Source of the DNA: Serripes groenlandicus
Lineage: Eukaryota; Mollusca; Bivalvia; Cardiida; Cardiidae
Length of the DNA stretch: 64,000 nt
Direction of reading: 5' to 3'
Assembly: GCA_031761405.1 (NCBI GenBank)
Contig: JASEVX010000007.1
Span: 36,398,849 to 36,462,848, forward strand
The notes below the pieces were generated by a model. The model did no database searches and was not told the origin of the DNA. It was given only the letters and a program-made list of their open reading frames with translations. The translations under genes and the position numbers were made by a program. This document shows positions 44,465-56,575 of the stretch, one piece after another; the first letter of the stretch is position 1, and each line of letters begins with the position of its first letter.

Positions 44465-45700
44465 AATATAAGCCATATTTGAACTTGGCTTATATATATC
44501 ATCAAGACAAGCATCGTGACAAAGTTTCAACATTCTAAAGATTAAATTGCAGTCTTAAGTGTTAACAAGAGTTTTTTAAAATCTGACATAGTGACCTAGT
44601 TTTTGACCGGACATGACCCATGTAAAATATCTTTCACCAACGGCCTTAGATTGTCTATGTTGAAAAGGAGCCAGTTGCTTGCAAAGGCTATTGTGTGGAG
44701 TACTAGTTTGAGAAAGCCTAGAAACACATGAGTAAGTGAACTGGCCAAGTTTTTGACCAGACATGACCCATATACAAATTAAGCCTAATTGTCTTCCACA
44801 AATAGACTAAGTTGACAGTCAATGTGGAAAAGAAGCCATTTGCTTGGAAAGTCTCTTGTGTTGAGCACTGGTGTGAGAAAGCCTGGAAACACTTCTGTAG
44901 GTTAGTTGGCCGCCCTGATACAACTGAAAAATTGTTGAAAACGATGTTAAACCCAAATCAAGTTTCAACATTGAAGCTCCAATAAATATTGTGGCTTCCA
45001 GATTGGTTACAAGGTTTTCCTTCAATTTGGTCTAGTGACCTAGTTTGATATGACCCATATTCAAACTTGGCAAAGATATCATCAAGATAATTTTAAGCTT
45101 CTGTAGTGAAAATTGCAGTCTCTAGTTTTAACAAGATTTTTGGCAAATTTGGTCCAAGTTATTGCTGGAGTCAGGCATGAACTAGTTTTTAACTGGATAT
45201 AATTTGGTCTAATGACGTAGATTTTGACCGAACATGACCCATATTCGAATTTTGCCTAGATATCATCAAGACACTCATTCTGACAAAATTTCAACATGCT
45301 CGGATTCAAGATTGTTAACAACATTTTCCTTTAATTTGGCCTTAATTTTAAGAACTGTTCTGGAACATAATAGTAACAGAAATGTTCTTGAACTGTTCTT
45401 AAAATGTTCTAAGAACTTATTAGGAACAACAATGTTCTTGAACTGTTCTTAAAATGTTCTAAAAACTGTTCAAGAACACGAGTTCTAGAACTATGGCTTG
45501 ATTTTTTTTTTTCAGGAACTGTTCAAGAACTGTTCCTGACCATAAGAACCGAGTTCGCAGGGGTAGTGACCTATTTTTTGAGCTGACATAACCCATATTC
45601 AAACCGAACCTAAATATCATCAAGACGAACATTCTGACAAAAGTTCAAGCTGCTGAAGTAGAATGGAGGTCTCTATTTTGTCTGCAATTTTCTCTTTTGC
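44465..45700. repeat. Decayed tandem array interrupted by SINE pieces
   Basis: Units marked by GTGACCTAGTTTTTGACC, GACATGACCCATATTCAAAC, TAGATATCATCAAGAC and TTCTGACAAAGTTTCAAC recur near 44470, 44590, 44750, 45030, 45190 and 45565. SINE tails (about 44625-44745 and 44785-44960) and an iterated GTTCTTGAAC block (45345-45560) are inserted. Same general unit style as the Helentron-like arrays; no termini seen. Confidence 0.5.
45345..45560. repeat. Iterated GTTCTTGAAC/AAGAACTGTTC block
   Basis: GTTCT and its complement AGAAC occur more than a dozen times in about 215 bp, forming nested short palindromes such as GTTCTTGAACTGTTCTT and GTTCAAGAACTGTTCC. The two copies of AATGTTCTTGAACTGTTCTT lie 60 bp apart. 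No ends identified. Confidence 0.7.
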
Positions 45701-45774
45701 CTTTATATTTTGAGCGAGTCTGCTGCTGCAGATATTCAACATACATCTGTATTTCATTCTAGTCATTTGTTTAG

Positions 45775-45980
45775 TTAACCCTTTCCCTCACACGACAATT
45801 CTGCAGCAGACGACTTTAAACATATTTTGTCAAATAATAGAATATCTCTACTATGACTATAAGTGGAAAACATTGTGGCAAAAGGAAAAATTGCTCGCTT
45901 TGAGCAATTTCTTCTTTTGTCACTATGTTTTCAAAAGGCCTTCTGCTGCAGAGGCATCAGAAAGCATCTATATGATGGTA
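45775..45980 (-). mobile_element. TTAA MITE, young subfamily, right end decayed
   Basis: Left TTAACCCTTTCCCTCACA; core GCTCGCTTTGAGC perfect stem; about 25-bp deletion after AATATCTCTA; right end TATATGATGGTAAG. Confidence 0.87.
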
Positions 45981-46479
45981 AGATTTCAGGAAATGTTCAT
46001 GAGTGAACAGTAATTTACTGGAATCCAAACCATTTACCATTGATAATTTTATGCAGCAGACAACATTTTAAATCACATTGGAACACTGTAGACAAAGGAG
46101 AGCATTATATATATGCATTTCCAGATATTTTGCAGATGTTAAATCCTCCCACCCTATGAAGTTTTCAAAGTAGATTAATGTATATGTCCATTGCAGCAAA
46201 TGAGTCTATTATCCTTTCTAATAATTCAGTCGTATTTTGATGCTGTTGCAGCAGAAAAGTTTTGAAAGCTATTGTTGGAAACAAGGCAATTAAGTTGCTC
46301 ATGATGAGCAGTATAATGAGTTCTATTCTATTCTGAAATTGTATTTTTATTTGAGAGAGATTTCCCATATCTTCCCCCAGGATGTAACGTTAAAGTCGTC
46401 CGCTGCAGATTCGTTCTATATGAGAAAGGATTAAATTGAGCCTCAAAAACAAATAGAAATGCTTATCCTTTACCCAAGC

Positions 46480-46785
46480 CCCTGGAATGACAGCGCAGTC
46501 TGTAGCAACGTGTGCTATCATTCCAGTGGTTGTGAGTTTGAATACCAGCTTGTCCAACAGTCTTTCTGATGTTTGACAAAAGTCACTGTTACAAGCATCA
46601 TTTGTATTCCACCAATGGGCTAACATAACAGTCTATATGGAAAAGCAGCCAGTTGCTTGGAAAGAGTGTTGTGTCGAGAGAACTGGTGTGAGAAAGCCGG
46701 GAATACATTAGTTGGTGGACTGGCCACCGTGATATGACTGATTTTTTTTTTTAAAACGGCATTCAACTCCAATCAATCAATTATC
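46480..46785 (+). mobile_element. tRNA-derived SINE, decayed head, complete tail
   Basis: The A box is degraded (GACAGCGCAGTCTGTAGC); GAGTTTGAATACC remains of the B box. The body CACCAATGGGCTAAC, GGAAAAGCAGCCAGTTGCTT, CTGGTGTGAGAAAGCC and the end CTCCAATCAATCAA are intact. Confidence 0.8.
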
Positions 46786-47353
46786 CTATACCCTTTTCGA
46801 ATTACAACAAATCTGCAGCAGCCGCCTGTGAAAACATTTCGGCAAAACTATGGAAAATCTCTATCAAAGAAATTCTCCTGTTGCCAGCCACAATGCACTC
46901 AAAAGTCATCTGCTTAAGAGGCGTCAAAACACTACTGAAAGTGGTAAAGGGTTATGCATGCCTAGCAATGTACAGAGAGAGCAGTGGGTATGCGCAATTT
47001 CAATGCTAATTGACCTTGACAGTACAACTGGTACCAGATAAACAACAGTTCTATCATAACCTATTTATTTTCAGAGTCCAGACTCTTCAGAAAATGCCTA
47101 ATGGTAAAATTGTAATATCTATGACTCGGGGGAGTTGAAAGAACAATTTTGACACGTAGCTAAAAACTTTGTTGTAACAGGAGAAAACGCTCATTTTGAA
47201 CAATTTCTCTCTTTCCTATAAGGTTGTTTTTTTAAATGAATCTGCTTAAGTTTGGAGGTGTCAGAAGATGTGTGTATAAAGAAAAAGGTTCACAGCATAA
47301 ATAACTTTCATCTCTACAGTTAGATTTAATGAACCTAGACAGATTGTTCTCAA

Positions 47354-47830
47354 TTAATCCTTGCCCACTTGTAGTTGCTTTCTGACACCTCTGCAGCAGA
47401 ACACTTTGAATATTGAAAACATGGCGACTAAGGAATAAATGGCTCAAAAAAAGCAATTTCTCCTTTTGCCACAATGTTTTCAACCTTTTTCAGTAATTAT
47501 ACCTACAATTATAGAGATTTTCCATATATTTTTTAGTGGACATTTACAAAGTCGTCTCCTGCAGATTTGTTGTATGTGGGAAAGGGTTAATTAATCCATG
47601 CCCACTTGCAGATGCTTTTTGACGCCTCTGCAGCATATGACTAAATGTTTTCAACGTCGTCTGCTGCAGATGTATGTTTGTGGGCAAGGGTTAATTAACC
47701 TTTTGCCACGATGTTTGAACTCTTTTCAATAAATATACTTACATTTATAAATATTTTCCATATTTTTGTCTAGATCATCACAGTGTTCAAAGTCGTCTGC
47801 TAGATTTGTTGTATGTAGGAGAGGGTTAAT
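47354..47830. mobile_element. Three chained old-subfamily TTAA MITEs
   Basis: 47354-47590 full length; a 105-bp minimal copy (47587-47693) with both termini but almost no interior; and a left-truncated copy ending 47829. Consecutive copies share or nearly share TTAA. Confidence 0.75.
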
Positions 47831-47871
47831 GTGTTTTACCGTTAATTGTATGCACTCATTACAGGAAGGCA

Positions 47872-48101
47872 TTAACCCTTTCCCTCATACGACAATTCTG
47901 CAGCAGACGACTTTGAACGTATTTTGTCAAAACATAGAAAATCTCTATAAGTGAATGGATAACCTATGTTGAAAAGTGGAAAACATTGTGGCAAAAGGAG
48001 TAATTGCACGTTTAGTGCAATTTCTTCTTTTGTCACTATGTTTTCAAAAAGCTGTCTGCTGCAGAGGCGTCCGAAAGCGTCTATATGAGGGAAAGGGTTA
48101 A
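47872..48101 (-). mobile_element. TTAA MITE, young subfamily
   Basis: Full length; core GCACGTTTAGTGC; TTAA both ends. Confidence 0.93.
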
Positions 48102-48159
48102 CCTTTCCTATTTCTCTCATACAGAAACTATTTCATACAGCAGATGTTTGATGCGCCTA

Positions 48160-48530
48160 CAAGAGGGAAAGGGAGGGTTAGAGCATCCCCTTTTTAGAAG
48201 AACATCAATTTTTTGCCTGAGAGATTGCAATATTTATAATCATTATGTTGATCAACAACGCAGAGAAAGCTTCATCAAACTTAAGGATTCATTTCTTAAG
48301 AAAATAATACACATGATACAAGAATCTGTGACTGCTGTACAAAAATTCACAAAAGTTTAGGGCATTATGCAACCAACCCTTTGGCTGCTGGGAACCGATT
48401 TTGTGCCATCAGTATTACTGAGATCCAGACCAGTCTGTGCATCCACGCTGTCTGACCTGGTTCTATACTGTTGGCTACTTGACTCAAAATTACTGTCTCA
48501 ATATTACATATAGCGTCTCAGGTCATTCTT
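48160..48530. other. Repeat-poor stretch
   Basis: No recognised repeat. A plus-strand ORF across 48085-48360 starts in a MITE terminus and has no splice support. Confidence 0.45.
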
Positions 48531-48575
48531 TCAAGTACCAACACCATAGGGTTTAGAGGTCAAATAAAGATTTAA

Positions 48576-48805
48576 TTCACCCTTTCCCTCATATGACAAT
48601 TCTGCAGCAGACAACTTTGAAAATATTTGGTCAAAAAATAGAAAATCTCTATAATTGAATGGATAACCTATGACTAAAAGTGGAAAACATTGTGGCAAAA
48701 GGAGAAATTGCTCGTTTTGAGCAATTTCTTCTTTAGTCACTATGTTTTCAAAAAGCCGTCTGCTGCAGAGGCGCCAGAAAGCGTCTATATGAGGGAAAGG
48801 GTTAA
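48576..48805 (-). mobile_element. TTAA MITE, young subfamily
   Basis: Left TTCA, right TTAA; core GCTCGTTTTGAGC perfect. Confidence 0.93.
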
Positions 48806-49269
48806 GGACATGAAATCTGCCTTTTATCTGAAATTATGTGAAGCAGCTTCGAATGTGCTTTATCAACACAGATCAACTGACAGTACTTTCAGGATTTTCA
48901 CTTTGATTATGCAAATGAGGTTTTTTTGTGCTCAATCTCCAAAAATCTCTTCTGCATGCTTGAACACTTCCATTTGTAGTATCACTTGACAGTTTTGACC
49001 TGATGCTGCCCTTTGTGCAATGATTCATATTATTATTATCATTATTGACCTGTTCCCACTTGCAGACACATATTGACGTGTCTACAGTAGCAGACGTCTT
49101 TTGTTTTCAACTCTATTCAATAAAAATACTTTCATTTACAGATAGTTTACACATTTTTGCCTTAATGTTTTCAGTCGTATGCTGTTATTTTTGTTGTATT
49201 AGGGTTAAATATTATGAAAATATATGATATTATATTATATCAAAGTTGTTCCAATTAATTGGGAAGGTT

Positions 49270-49490
49270 TTTGCCGTTTTTTAATGGTTATTTCAGTTTT
49301 ATCATTATCGCGACAGAGTTCAACTTCCACCAATGGACTCAATACTCTGTGTGGGAAGGAAGCCAGTTGCCTGAGAAGAGTGTTGTGTGGATGCTGGTGT
49401 GAAAAAAGACGTTCTGGGACACCTGGCTGCGGGATATAACTGAAATATCATTGAAAACAGCATAAATGCCAATAAATCACTCAATCCTTC
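49270..49490 (+). mobile_element. SINE mosaic fragment
   Basis: GCCGTTTTTTAATGGTTATTTCAG is followed by CTTCCACCAATGGACTCAAT, GGAAGCCAGTTGCCTG and CCAATAAATCACTCAATCC. Two SINE segments are joined with loss of the head. Confidence 0.6.
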
Positions 49491-49512
49491 TGTCTGTCTG
49501 TCTCTACATGTA

Positions 49513-49750
49513 TTAAAGCTTTCCAACATATGACAAATCTGCAGCAGACAACTTTGAAAACATCAAGGAGAAATAATAGCTAATTTCTATACATAAAAGC
49601 ATTATTATTGAAGAGAATTGAAACATTGAGGCAAAGAAAGAATTGCTCATTTAAATATGAGAAGTTTTTTTTCCTTTTCCACAATGTTTTCATAAGTCAT
49701 CTGCCTGCTGCAGAAATGTAGAATTGCGTCTGCATGTGGGAAAGGGTTAA
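49513..49750. mobile_element. TTAA MITE, old subfamily
   Basis: TTAAAGCTTTCCAACATA to TGCATGTGGGAAAGGGTTAA; core GCTCATTTAAATATGAG decayed. Confidence 0.78.
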
Positions 49751-50205
49751 TCTCTCTGTCTCTCTCAGTGAACCATTAGTCTAAAAGAGCTATGTTAAAG
49801 CTACATTAAAATTCCAAACAAAAATGGCAATACAACCCTCTTGTTGAATATAAAACATCAATATTGCAGGAGGAAAATCTCTGAGCAAGATTTTAATGGT
49901 ACTACTTAGCCCTTTCCCACATAGAAAGCAGATGACTTTCAAAACATATGTGACGTCTCACGAAATTAAATTTTAAAATCATAAAGTAGAAAATATTATA
50001 GGAGTATAAGTAATTGATTAATTTGAACAATTACTCCATTCCCTATAAGGTTTTTCAAAAGTCAATTAAAGCAACAAAATGCGTCTAAATATGGTACTAG
50101 GAATGGGTTAAAAGGGACCTTTTCATGCAAGAACAGTCTGCACCAACATTGTGGTCCACAATAAAAATCAAAGTGAAACATAAACATTTCCTTCCAATAG
50201 ACAAG

Positions 50206-50388
50206 TTAACCCTTTCCCTCATTAAGATGCTCTCTGACGCCTCTGCAGCGGAGCAATTTATCCTTTTGCCACAATGTTTTCCTCTTTTTGTCATAGGTTA
50301 TCCATTCAATTATGGAGATTTTCTATGTTTTGACAAAATACATTCAAAGTCATCTGCTTCAGAATTGTCGTATGAGGGAAAGGGTTAA
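50206..50388 (+). mobile_element. TTAA MITE, young subfamily, left-core deletion
   Basis: TTAA both ends. The left half of the core palindrome is deleted (GCAGCGGAGCAATTTATCC), leaving no central hairpin. Confidence 0.9.
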
Positions 50389-50744
50389 CCTTGTCTCACA
50401 TACAAACGTTTTGCAGCTGAGACACACTTTGAATATAACATAAACTTTGCAACACTAAAATACTGAATATTTCAATGACCCTTTCCCACATAATTACGGA
50501 CGCTTTCTGACGACTTTTGAAAACACTGTGACAAAGGGAGGAATTGCTGATCTGTATTTTCGACACTTGTCTCCAGATGACTTCACAGGTGAAGTCATCT
50601 GCTGCAGATATGTTGTATGTGGGAAAAGGTTAAATGAAAGAGTAATTATTTGAAGCTGAAAGCATTAGCAATTCCTCCTTTTGCCATAGTGTTTTTATCA
50701 AAAGTTGTCTGCTGTAGATGTGTCAAAACGAATGTGAAAGAGGA

Positions 50745-50960
50745 TTAACCCTTTCCCTCATATAGACACTTTCTGATGGTTCTGCAGTAGACGGCTCTTT
50801 GAAAACATAGTGACAAAAGAAGAAATTGCTCAAAACGAGCAATTTCTCCTTTTGACACAATGTTTTCCACTTTAAGTCATAGGTTATAGAGATTTTCTAT
50901 CTTTTGACAAAATATGTTCAGTCGTCTGCTGCAGAATTGTCATATGAGGGAAAGGGTTAA
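50745..50960 (+). mobile_element. TTAA MITE, young subfamily
   Basis: TTAA both ends; core GCTCAAAACGAGC perfect; short deletion around CATAGGTTATAGAG. Confidence 0.92.
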
Positions 50961-51289
50961 TAAACTACAATATGAACAGAAATAGACCCAGATGATATTC
51001 AACAGGGAGATGCATGCCGATTTAGGAGTCTACATTTTGTCTAAATTCACGAAAAGGTTACATTTTTTCCTGACCTTGAGCATTTTAAATCTTCCCAATA
51101 TCCAAGAGTTCTGTTTAGTTTCAACATGAAAATACGATCCAGAGGCAGGCCTGACATTTTATATGAATGGTAACAAAATCTACACAGATTATTGTGTCCA
51201 TTAATAATCTCAACACTGAGGCCTTCTGATAAGGGAGGACTTAACAGCTCTTTATGCCACAATATCTCCCTTAATTTATTACTCAATAA

Positions 51290-51362
51290 AACTCAATGGT
51301 GTAGGTACTCAAAAGAATCACCTAGATAGGATGATTCTTTTGAGTACCCACGACCTAGGGTT
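51290..51362. mobile_element. Second copy of the GTACTCAAAAGAATC hairpin
   Basis: GGTGTAGGTACTCAAAAGAATC pairs with GATTCTTTTGAGTACCCACGAC across a loop CACCTAGATAGGAT. Same family as 13164-13238, more diverged. The flank CAAATTAGGATTTATGAACA matches the outer arm of that family. Confidence 0.6.
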
Positions 51363-51718
51363 TGGATGTCAAATTAGGATTTATGAACATGAAATACAGA
51401 CCTGACCTAGAGCTCTGTCAACTTTTTCCTTCATGCAACATATATGCAGCAGATGACTTGTTAGAAAACAGCTAGACAAAAATTGGGAAAATCTTTCTAC
51501 ATAAAAGTACAATTATTGAATGGAGTTGCATGAGACCATTTGGCAAAAGGATAAATTGCTCATTCTGAGCAATTTCTCCATTTTCCAAAAATGTTTTCAA
51601 AAGACGTCGGATTCAGCGACGCCAGAAAGCGTTGATTATGTGGGAAAGGTCAACTAGCAGTAATAGCTTTGATATTTCCACTATGTTCCTATATTGGGTC
51701 TACTGAGATGTTTTTAGT

Positions 51719-51948
51719 TTAACCCTTTCCCTCATATAGACGCTTTCTGACGCCTCTGCAGCAGATTGCTTTATGAAAACATTGTGACAAAAGAAGAAAT
51801 TGCTCAAAACAAGCAATTTCTCCTTTTGCCACAATGTTTTCCACTTTAAGTCATAGGTTATCCATTCAATTAAAGAGATTTTCCATATTTTGACAAAATA
51901 TGTTCAAAGTCGTCTGCTGCAGAATTGTCATATGAGGGAAAGGGTTAA
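51719..51948 (+). mobile_element. TTAA MITE, young subfamily
   Basis: Full length, TTAA both ends; core GCTCAAAACAAGC with one stem mismatch. Confidence 0.93.
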
Positions 51949-52396
51949 TATACACTTCTATATATATGTAGATCTACAAATTTGGTAGGATACTACATAT
52001 ATGATACAGTGTAGAAAATGTTGTTGGAAAAATGGAAATTGCTCCAACCCTAAAATAAGACAATATTTTCAGATTGCAACTATCGAAATGACTTGAAAAG
52101 ACATAGGACTGAAGGATAGGATCATTATTTCATTGTTTTTCCTTTGGTATATACAATTATGAAATATTTCTCCATGAAACATAGACAGAATGGTTACTAT
52201 AGCAGATTTATATTAATCTAAAACATTAAGTAAACAATGATTGACAGACAACATCCATTCCGTGCTTTCTTATACAATGAACCTTTCAGTGATACAGACG
52301 ACTAAATTCAAAAACTTGGCAGAAGACCAATTTAACATCATTGTTGGAAATTTTAGATTATGGCAAAACTATCACATAGAACAATCCCTCTGCCCA

Positions 52397-52691
52397 GCCC
52401 TGGTAGCTCAGTTGGTAGCGCCGCAGGCTGTCAATGCAGGGGTTGTGAGTTCGAACCCGAGCTCGGCCAACATTCTTTCCGACGTTTGACAAAAGTCACT
52501 GTGACACAACATGCGTCATTTGTCTTTCACCAATGGGCTAACAGTCTATGTGGAAAAGCAGCCAGTTGCTTGGAAAGTATGTTGTATGGCAGTACTGGTG
52601 TGAGATAACCAGGAAACATTATGAGTAGATTAATTATCTGATATGACTGAAAATTTGATGAAAACGGAGTTAAACCCCAATCAATCAATCA
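52397..52691 (+). mobile_element. tRNA-derived SINE, best-preserved promoter
   Basis: GCCCTGGTAGCTCAGTTGGT (A box) and GAGTTCGAACCC (B box, near consensus) with the full body and CCCCAATCAATCAATC tail. The youngest-looking plus-strand copy, and the one most likely to have been recently transcribed by Pol III. Confidence 0.88.
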
Positions 52692-53580
52692 GAACAATTT
52701 TTTACTTTTGCCATACGGCCTTAAAAAATAATAGGTTTGTTTCTGCTTACGGCCTGAAATAAATATGGGTCATTAGGTAGGGATTTTTTTTATTTTGGTT
52801 TGGCAAACAAACGTACAGTATTGAAACTTTCAAATCATACTAATTCTACTCATTTTAGGTCCCAAAGGATGTGAATCCAAATTTATCTCAGTGTTTTGAT
52901 TGTAAACTGCTAATAGGAGCTTGACTTTGCAGTCAAATGCTTCATATGAAAATGTTTTCATATCGCATACGAATAAAAATGTCAGATTTTATATAATATA
53001 TAAGATTGTATTCTTCAGGTGTTTCCAAAGCAGCCAACTTTAAAAATATCAAATTATGTAAATGTTTAAAACCCTTTCCAACATCACATATGCAACAAAC
53101 AACTTGGAAAACATTTATTTAAAAATATAGAAACACTCCATATTATAAAATGAAAGAAGAATTATTGAAGAAGTTGAAAACCTTGTGGCGCAAAAGGAGA
53201 AATGACTCGTCATGAGCAATTTTTCCTTTTTGCCACTATGTTTTCAAAGTTGTACGTCTGCTTCAGAGGCATCAGAATGCATATATGTATGTGGAAAAGG
53301 GGTAAATGTGGACAGCTGGTTCAAAGAAGTAAATTAGCTTGCCTAACTTATAATCAATCTGACAAATGTTAAAATGTCAGTTAAAAAGGCGCCTGATTCA
53401 ATATGCAAAGTAAGTACAGTTGAAAAATGATTGCCTATAAAACCTACATTATTGAAGGAGTTTTCAATTATATTATGTCATTTTAGCTGTCTACACACTT
53501 ATCGTATATATATATCTGAGTATAAAAGGGTACCATCTTGTGAATTTGAAATATACTTTGATTACAAATATGAAAAGCTT

Positions 53581-53766
53581 TTAACCCTTTCCCTCATACA
53601 ACAATTCTGCAGCAGAACGTATTTTGTCAAATGACAAAAAGTGGAAAACATTGTGGCAAAAGGAGAAATTGCACGTTTTGTGCAATTTCTTCTTTTGTCA
53701 CTATGTTTTCAAAAAGCCGTCTGCTGCAGAGGCGTCAGAAAGCGTCTATATGAGGGAAAGGGTTAA
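53581..53766 (-). mobile_element. TTAA MITE, young subfamily, internal deletion
   Basis: TTAA both ends; about 45 bp missing after GTATTTTGTCAAATGAC; core GCACGTTTTGTGC perfect. Confidence 0.92.
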
Positions 53767-53839
53767 GTAAAGGAGAAACTTCTCAATTTGACCATGTTAT
53801 CCTATTTTTAAGATGTTGTCAAATTTTATGTTGTTTGTA

Positions 53840-54350
53840 TCTGACAAAGGCTGAACCCTTTCCCAAATAAATAAACAATGCAGCAGCAGGCGAGTGATCC
53901 CGTAATCTAATCGAAATCTAAAATAGCAGCCCAGCATTACAATTTATGACACAAAGGTTACTAAGACTACAAACACTTAAGTTAAGCGTGCCCAAATTCA
54001 TATTCAGAACCCATTTGAGTTACACAGATCGCCTTGGGTCTGACATTCAATCCACCCTGCAGATCAACCAGGGTGTCTTTGTGTGCCTCAGACAATAATG
54101 TGGGGCTACCAACTGGGTTTCTTTCTAAATGCTAGAAACTTTATACAAAGACTAGGGAGCCGGGTGTTGAATTTTTTATTTCACAGGGTTTAATGGGCCT
54201 TTAATGTTTTTAAATATCACCATTAGGAGAACTTGATATACACAGTTAAAGCTAGTCGAAATTATAATGAATTGTAAAATTAGATGTTTTTGAAAACTCT
54301 GAATTTCAATGGGGAATACAAAATGTTACCCAGTATCATATAGGACACCA
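53840..54350. other. Repeat-poor stretch
   Basis: Nothing recognised apart from a MITE terminus near 53855; 54020-54130 is slightly GC-richer and shows no open frame of note. Confidence 0.45.
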
Positions 54351-54357
54351 ATGCTCA

Positions 54358-54596
54358 TTAACGCTTTCCCACACGCAGACAGTTTTTAACGCACCTGTAG
54401 CAGATGACTTTTGAAAACATTGTGGCAATAGAGGAGAAATTGCTCTTCACCAACAATGATTTCTTCTTTGGAACAATGTTTTTTGAACTCATACAATAAA
54501 AATACTTTAATCTATCGAGAAGTTCCATAATTAAACTTTGCCTTGATGATTTACAAATCTTCTAGATCAAATGTATTGTATGTGGGAATGGGTTAA
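54358..54596. mobile_element. TTAA MITE, old subfamily
   Basis: TTAACGCTTTCCCACACGCA to TATGTGGGAATGGGTTAA; core GCTCTTCACCAACAATG decayed. Confidence 0.78.
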
Positions 54597-55224
54597 CTCT
54601 TTTGTAACATATACGCAACTTGCAGGCTCGCGCAAAAGGACAGAATATTTAGTCTGATGACTTTTAATTTTTAAACTTGATGCTGGGGGGAAAAAAAATG
54701 AAGACCTTTTCATTGTCCCAAACATTGTATTGCTATCAGCTGTATGAAAAATTAGCTTTCAGCTTGCTTCCACATCATTCATTAATATTCCTCAGATGTT
54801 ATCAATGTTGAAGAGTCAAATTGGGCATATACAGTAACGGGTTTAAAAGAGATGAACCATTTCAGATGATAAATTGAATGGTTCATATTCTTCTCTTTAA
54901 ACCATGTGCTTGATGTTACATTTTAAAGGTCGTCTGCTTTCGAAACACCAAAGGCAAAACTTCAATATCAAAATATTAGACGGAAATTTTATGAGTAACA
55001 TTGAAAACAATAGGAGAAAAAGAGAATTTCGTTGTTTTGAGCAATATCTCCCTTTCTGGCAAAGTTTTCAGAAGTTCTCTGCTTAATTAAAAGGATTGAA
55101 CCAGTAGATTGTCCAATGCTCAACACTATATAGGCCATGGAGATTTCCCCTATTCTACAAGGCAAAACGGTTTAGAAAATGTTGTAATATTTCTCATCAT
55201 GATCTTTAATGAGTTATCATTTCT

Positions 55225-55345
55225 TTAACCCTTTCCCTCATATAGACGCTTTCTGACGCCTCTGCAGTCGACGGCTTTTTGAAAACATAGAAATTTTCTA
55301 TTTTTTGACAAAATATGTTCATTGTCGTCTGCTACAGAACTGATG
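55225..55345 (+). mobile_element. TTAA MITE, young subfamily, core lost
   Basis: Left end intact; GAAAACATAG joins directly to AAATTTTCTATTTTTTGAC; right TTAA missing. Deletion of the entire central palindrome. Confidence 0.85.
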
Positions 55346-55674
55346 CAGGCACATTTAGACACATCTGAAGCAATATCTTCATTTGCCTCTTATTTATTCA
55401 ATTCTATTCGATCATGATAATTTCTCTTTTTAGATATTTTCAATATATTTATCTAGATGTTTTTCAAAGTGGTTTGCAGCAGTCTACCTTGAAATCGTCG
55501 AGGCAAAAACTTGGAAAATCTCTATAAATGAAAGTTTTATTATTGAAAAGAGTTGAAATAATTGTGGTAGAAGGAGAAATTGCTTGTTTTGAGAAATAAA
55601 TACTCCTTTTGTATCAATGTTTTTAAAAGTCGTCTACTGCAGAAGCGTCATAAAGCATCTGTATTTTGGAAAGG

Positions 55675-55792
55675 CAGGGGCGTAGCTTCCTTTAGGTACT
55701 GTAGGCATGTGCCTTCTATACACATTTTTCTCAAAATGCCCCAAAATGCAGCTGCGGGCCTTCACATTCATTATTGCCAAGCTACGCCCCTG
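55675..55792. mobile_element. 118-bp hAT-like MITE inside a TTAA MITE end
   Basis: Perfect 14-bp inverted ends CAGGGGCGTAGCTT / AAGCTACGCCCCTG, typical of hAT elements. It is flanked by GGAAAGG and GAAAGGG, consistent with a duplicated target in the GGGAAAGGGTTA terminus of an older TTAA MITE. Confidence 0.75.
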
Positions 55793-55885
55793 AAAGGGTT
55801 ACTTAATGTTCAATTTTAGCCCTGTCCCAGAAACAGAGGACAAATATTTCTCAGCATGATCTATTATGAGTAATCATTTATTTTC

Positions 55886-56109
55886 TTAACCCTTTCCCAC
55901 ATACAAACGTTTTTCGACACATCTACAGACTTTTGAAAGCATTTTGGCAAATGGAGAAATTGCTCATGATGAGCAATTTCTCCTTTTGCTTTAATGTTTT
56001 CAATTCTATTCGATGATTATAATTTCATTTTTTGATATTTCAAATATGTTTATCTAGATGTTTTTCAAAGTCGTCCGATGCAGATCTGTTGGATGTGGAA
56101 AAGTGTTAC
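55886..56109. mobile_element. TTAA MITE, old subfamily
   Basis: TTAACCCTTTCCCACATACA; core GCTCATGATGAGC perfect; right end GATGTGGAAAAGTGTTA. Confidence 0.8.
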
Positions 56110-56122
56110 TTAATGTTCCATT

Positions 56123-56305
56123 TTAACCCTTTCCATAATATAGACGCTTTCTGACGCCTCTGCAGCAGACAGCTTTTTGAAAACATAGTGACAAAAGAAG
56201 AAATTGCTAAAAACAAGCAATTTCTCCTATTGCCACAATGTTTTCCACTTTTAGTCATGTTCACAGTCGTCTGCTGCAGAATTGTTGTATGAGGGAAAGC
56301 GTTAA
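56123..56305 (+). mobile_element. TTAA MITE, young subfamily, right-arm deletion
   Basis: TTAA both ends; core GCTAAAAACAAGC; the TTATCCATTC..TTTTTTGACA segment between AGTCAT and GTTCACAGTC is missing. Confidence 0.9.
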
Positions 56306-56575
56306 ACCTGTCCCAGAAACAGAGGACAAACGTTTCTCAGCATGATCTATTATGATTAATCATTTCTGTTCTTAAAAGAAAATGGCTTCATAGCAATAAA
56401 GATCCTAGATTATAACCCTGTCCTTACAGACTACATTTGACATTTATTGAGAAGATTTTTTTTTAATAAAGCTGAAAACAGTGTGGAAAAGTTAAAATTG
56501 CTTATTATGAGCAAATTCTTCTCAAGTCGCACAGTTTTCCAAAGCTGATGTAAATAAATAAGTCAAGATGAGTCT

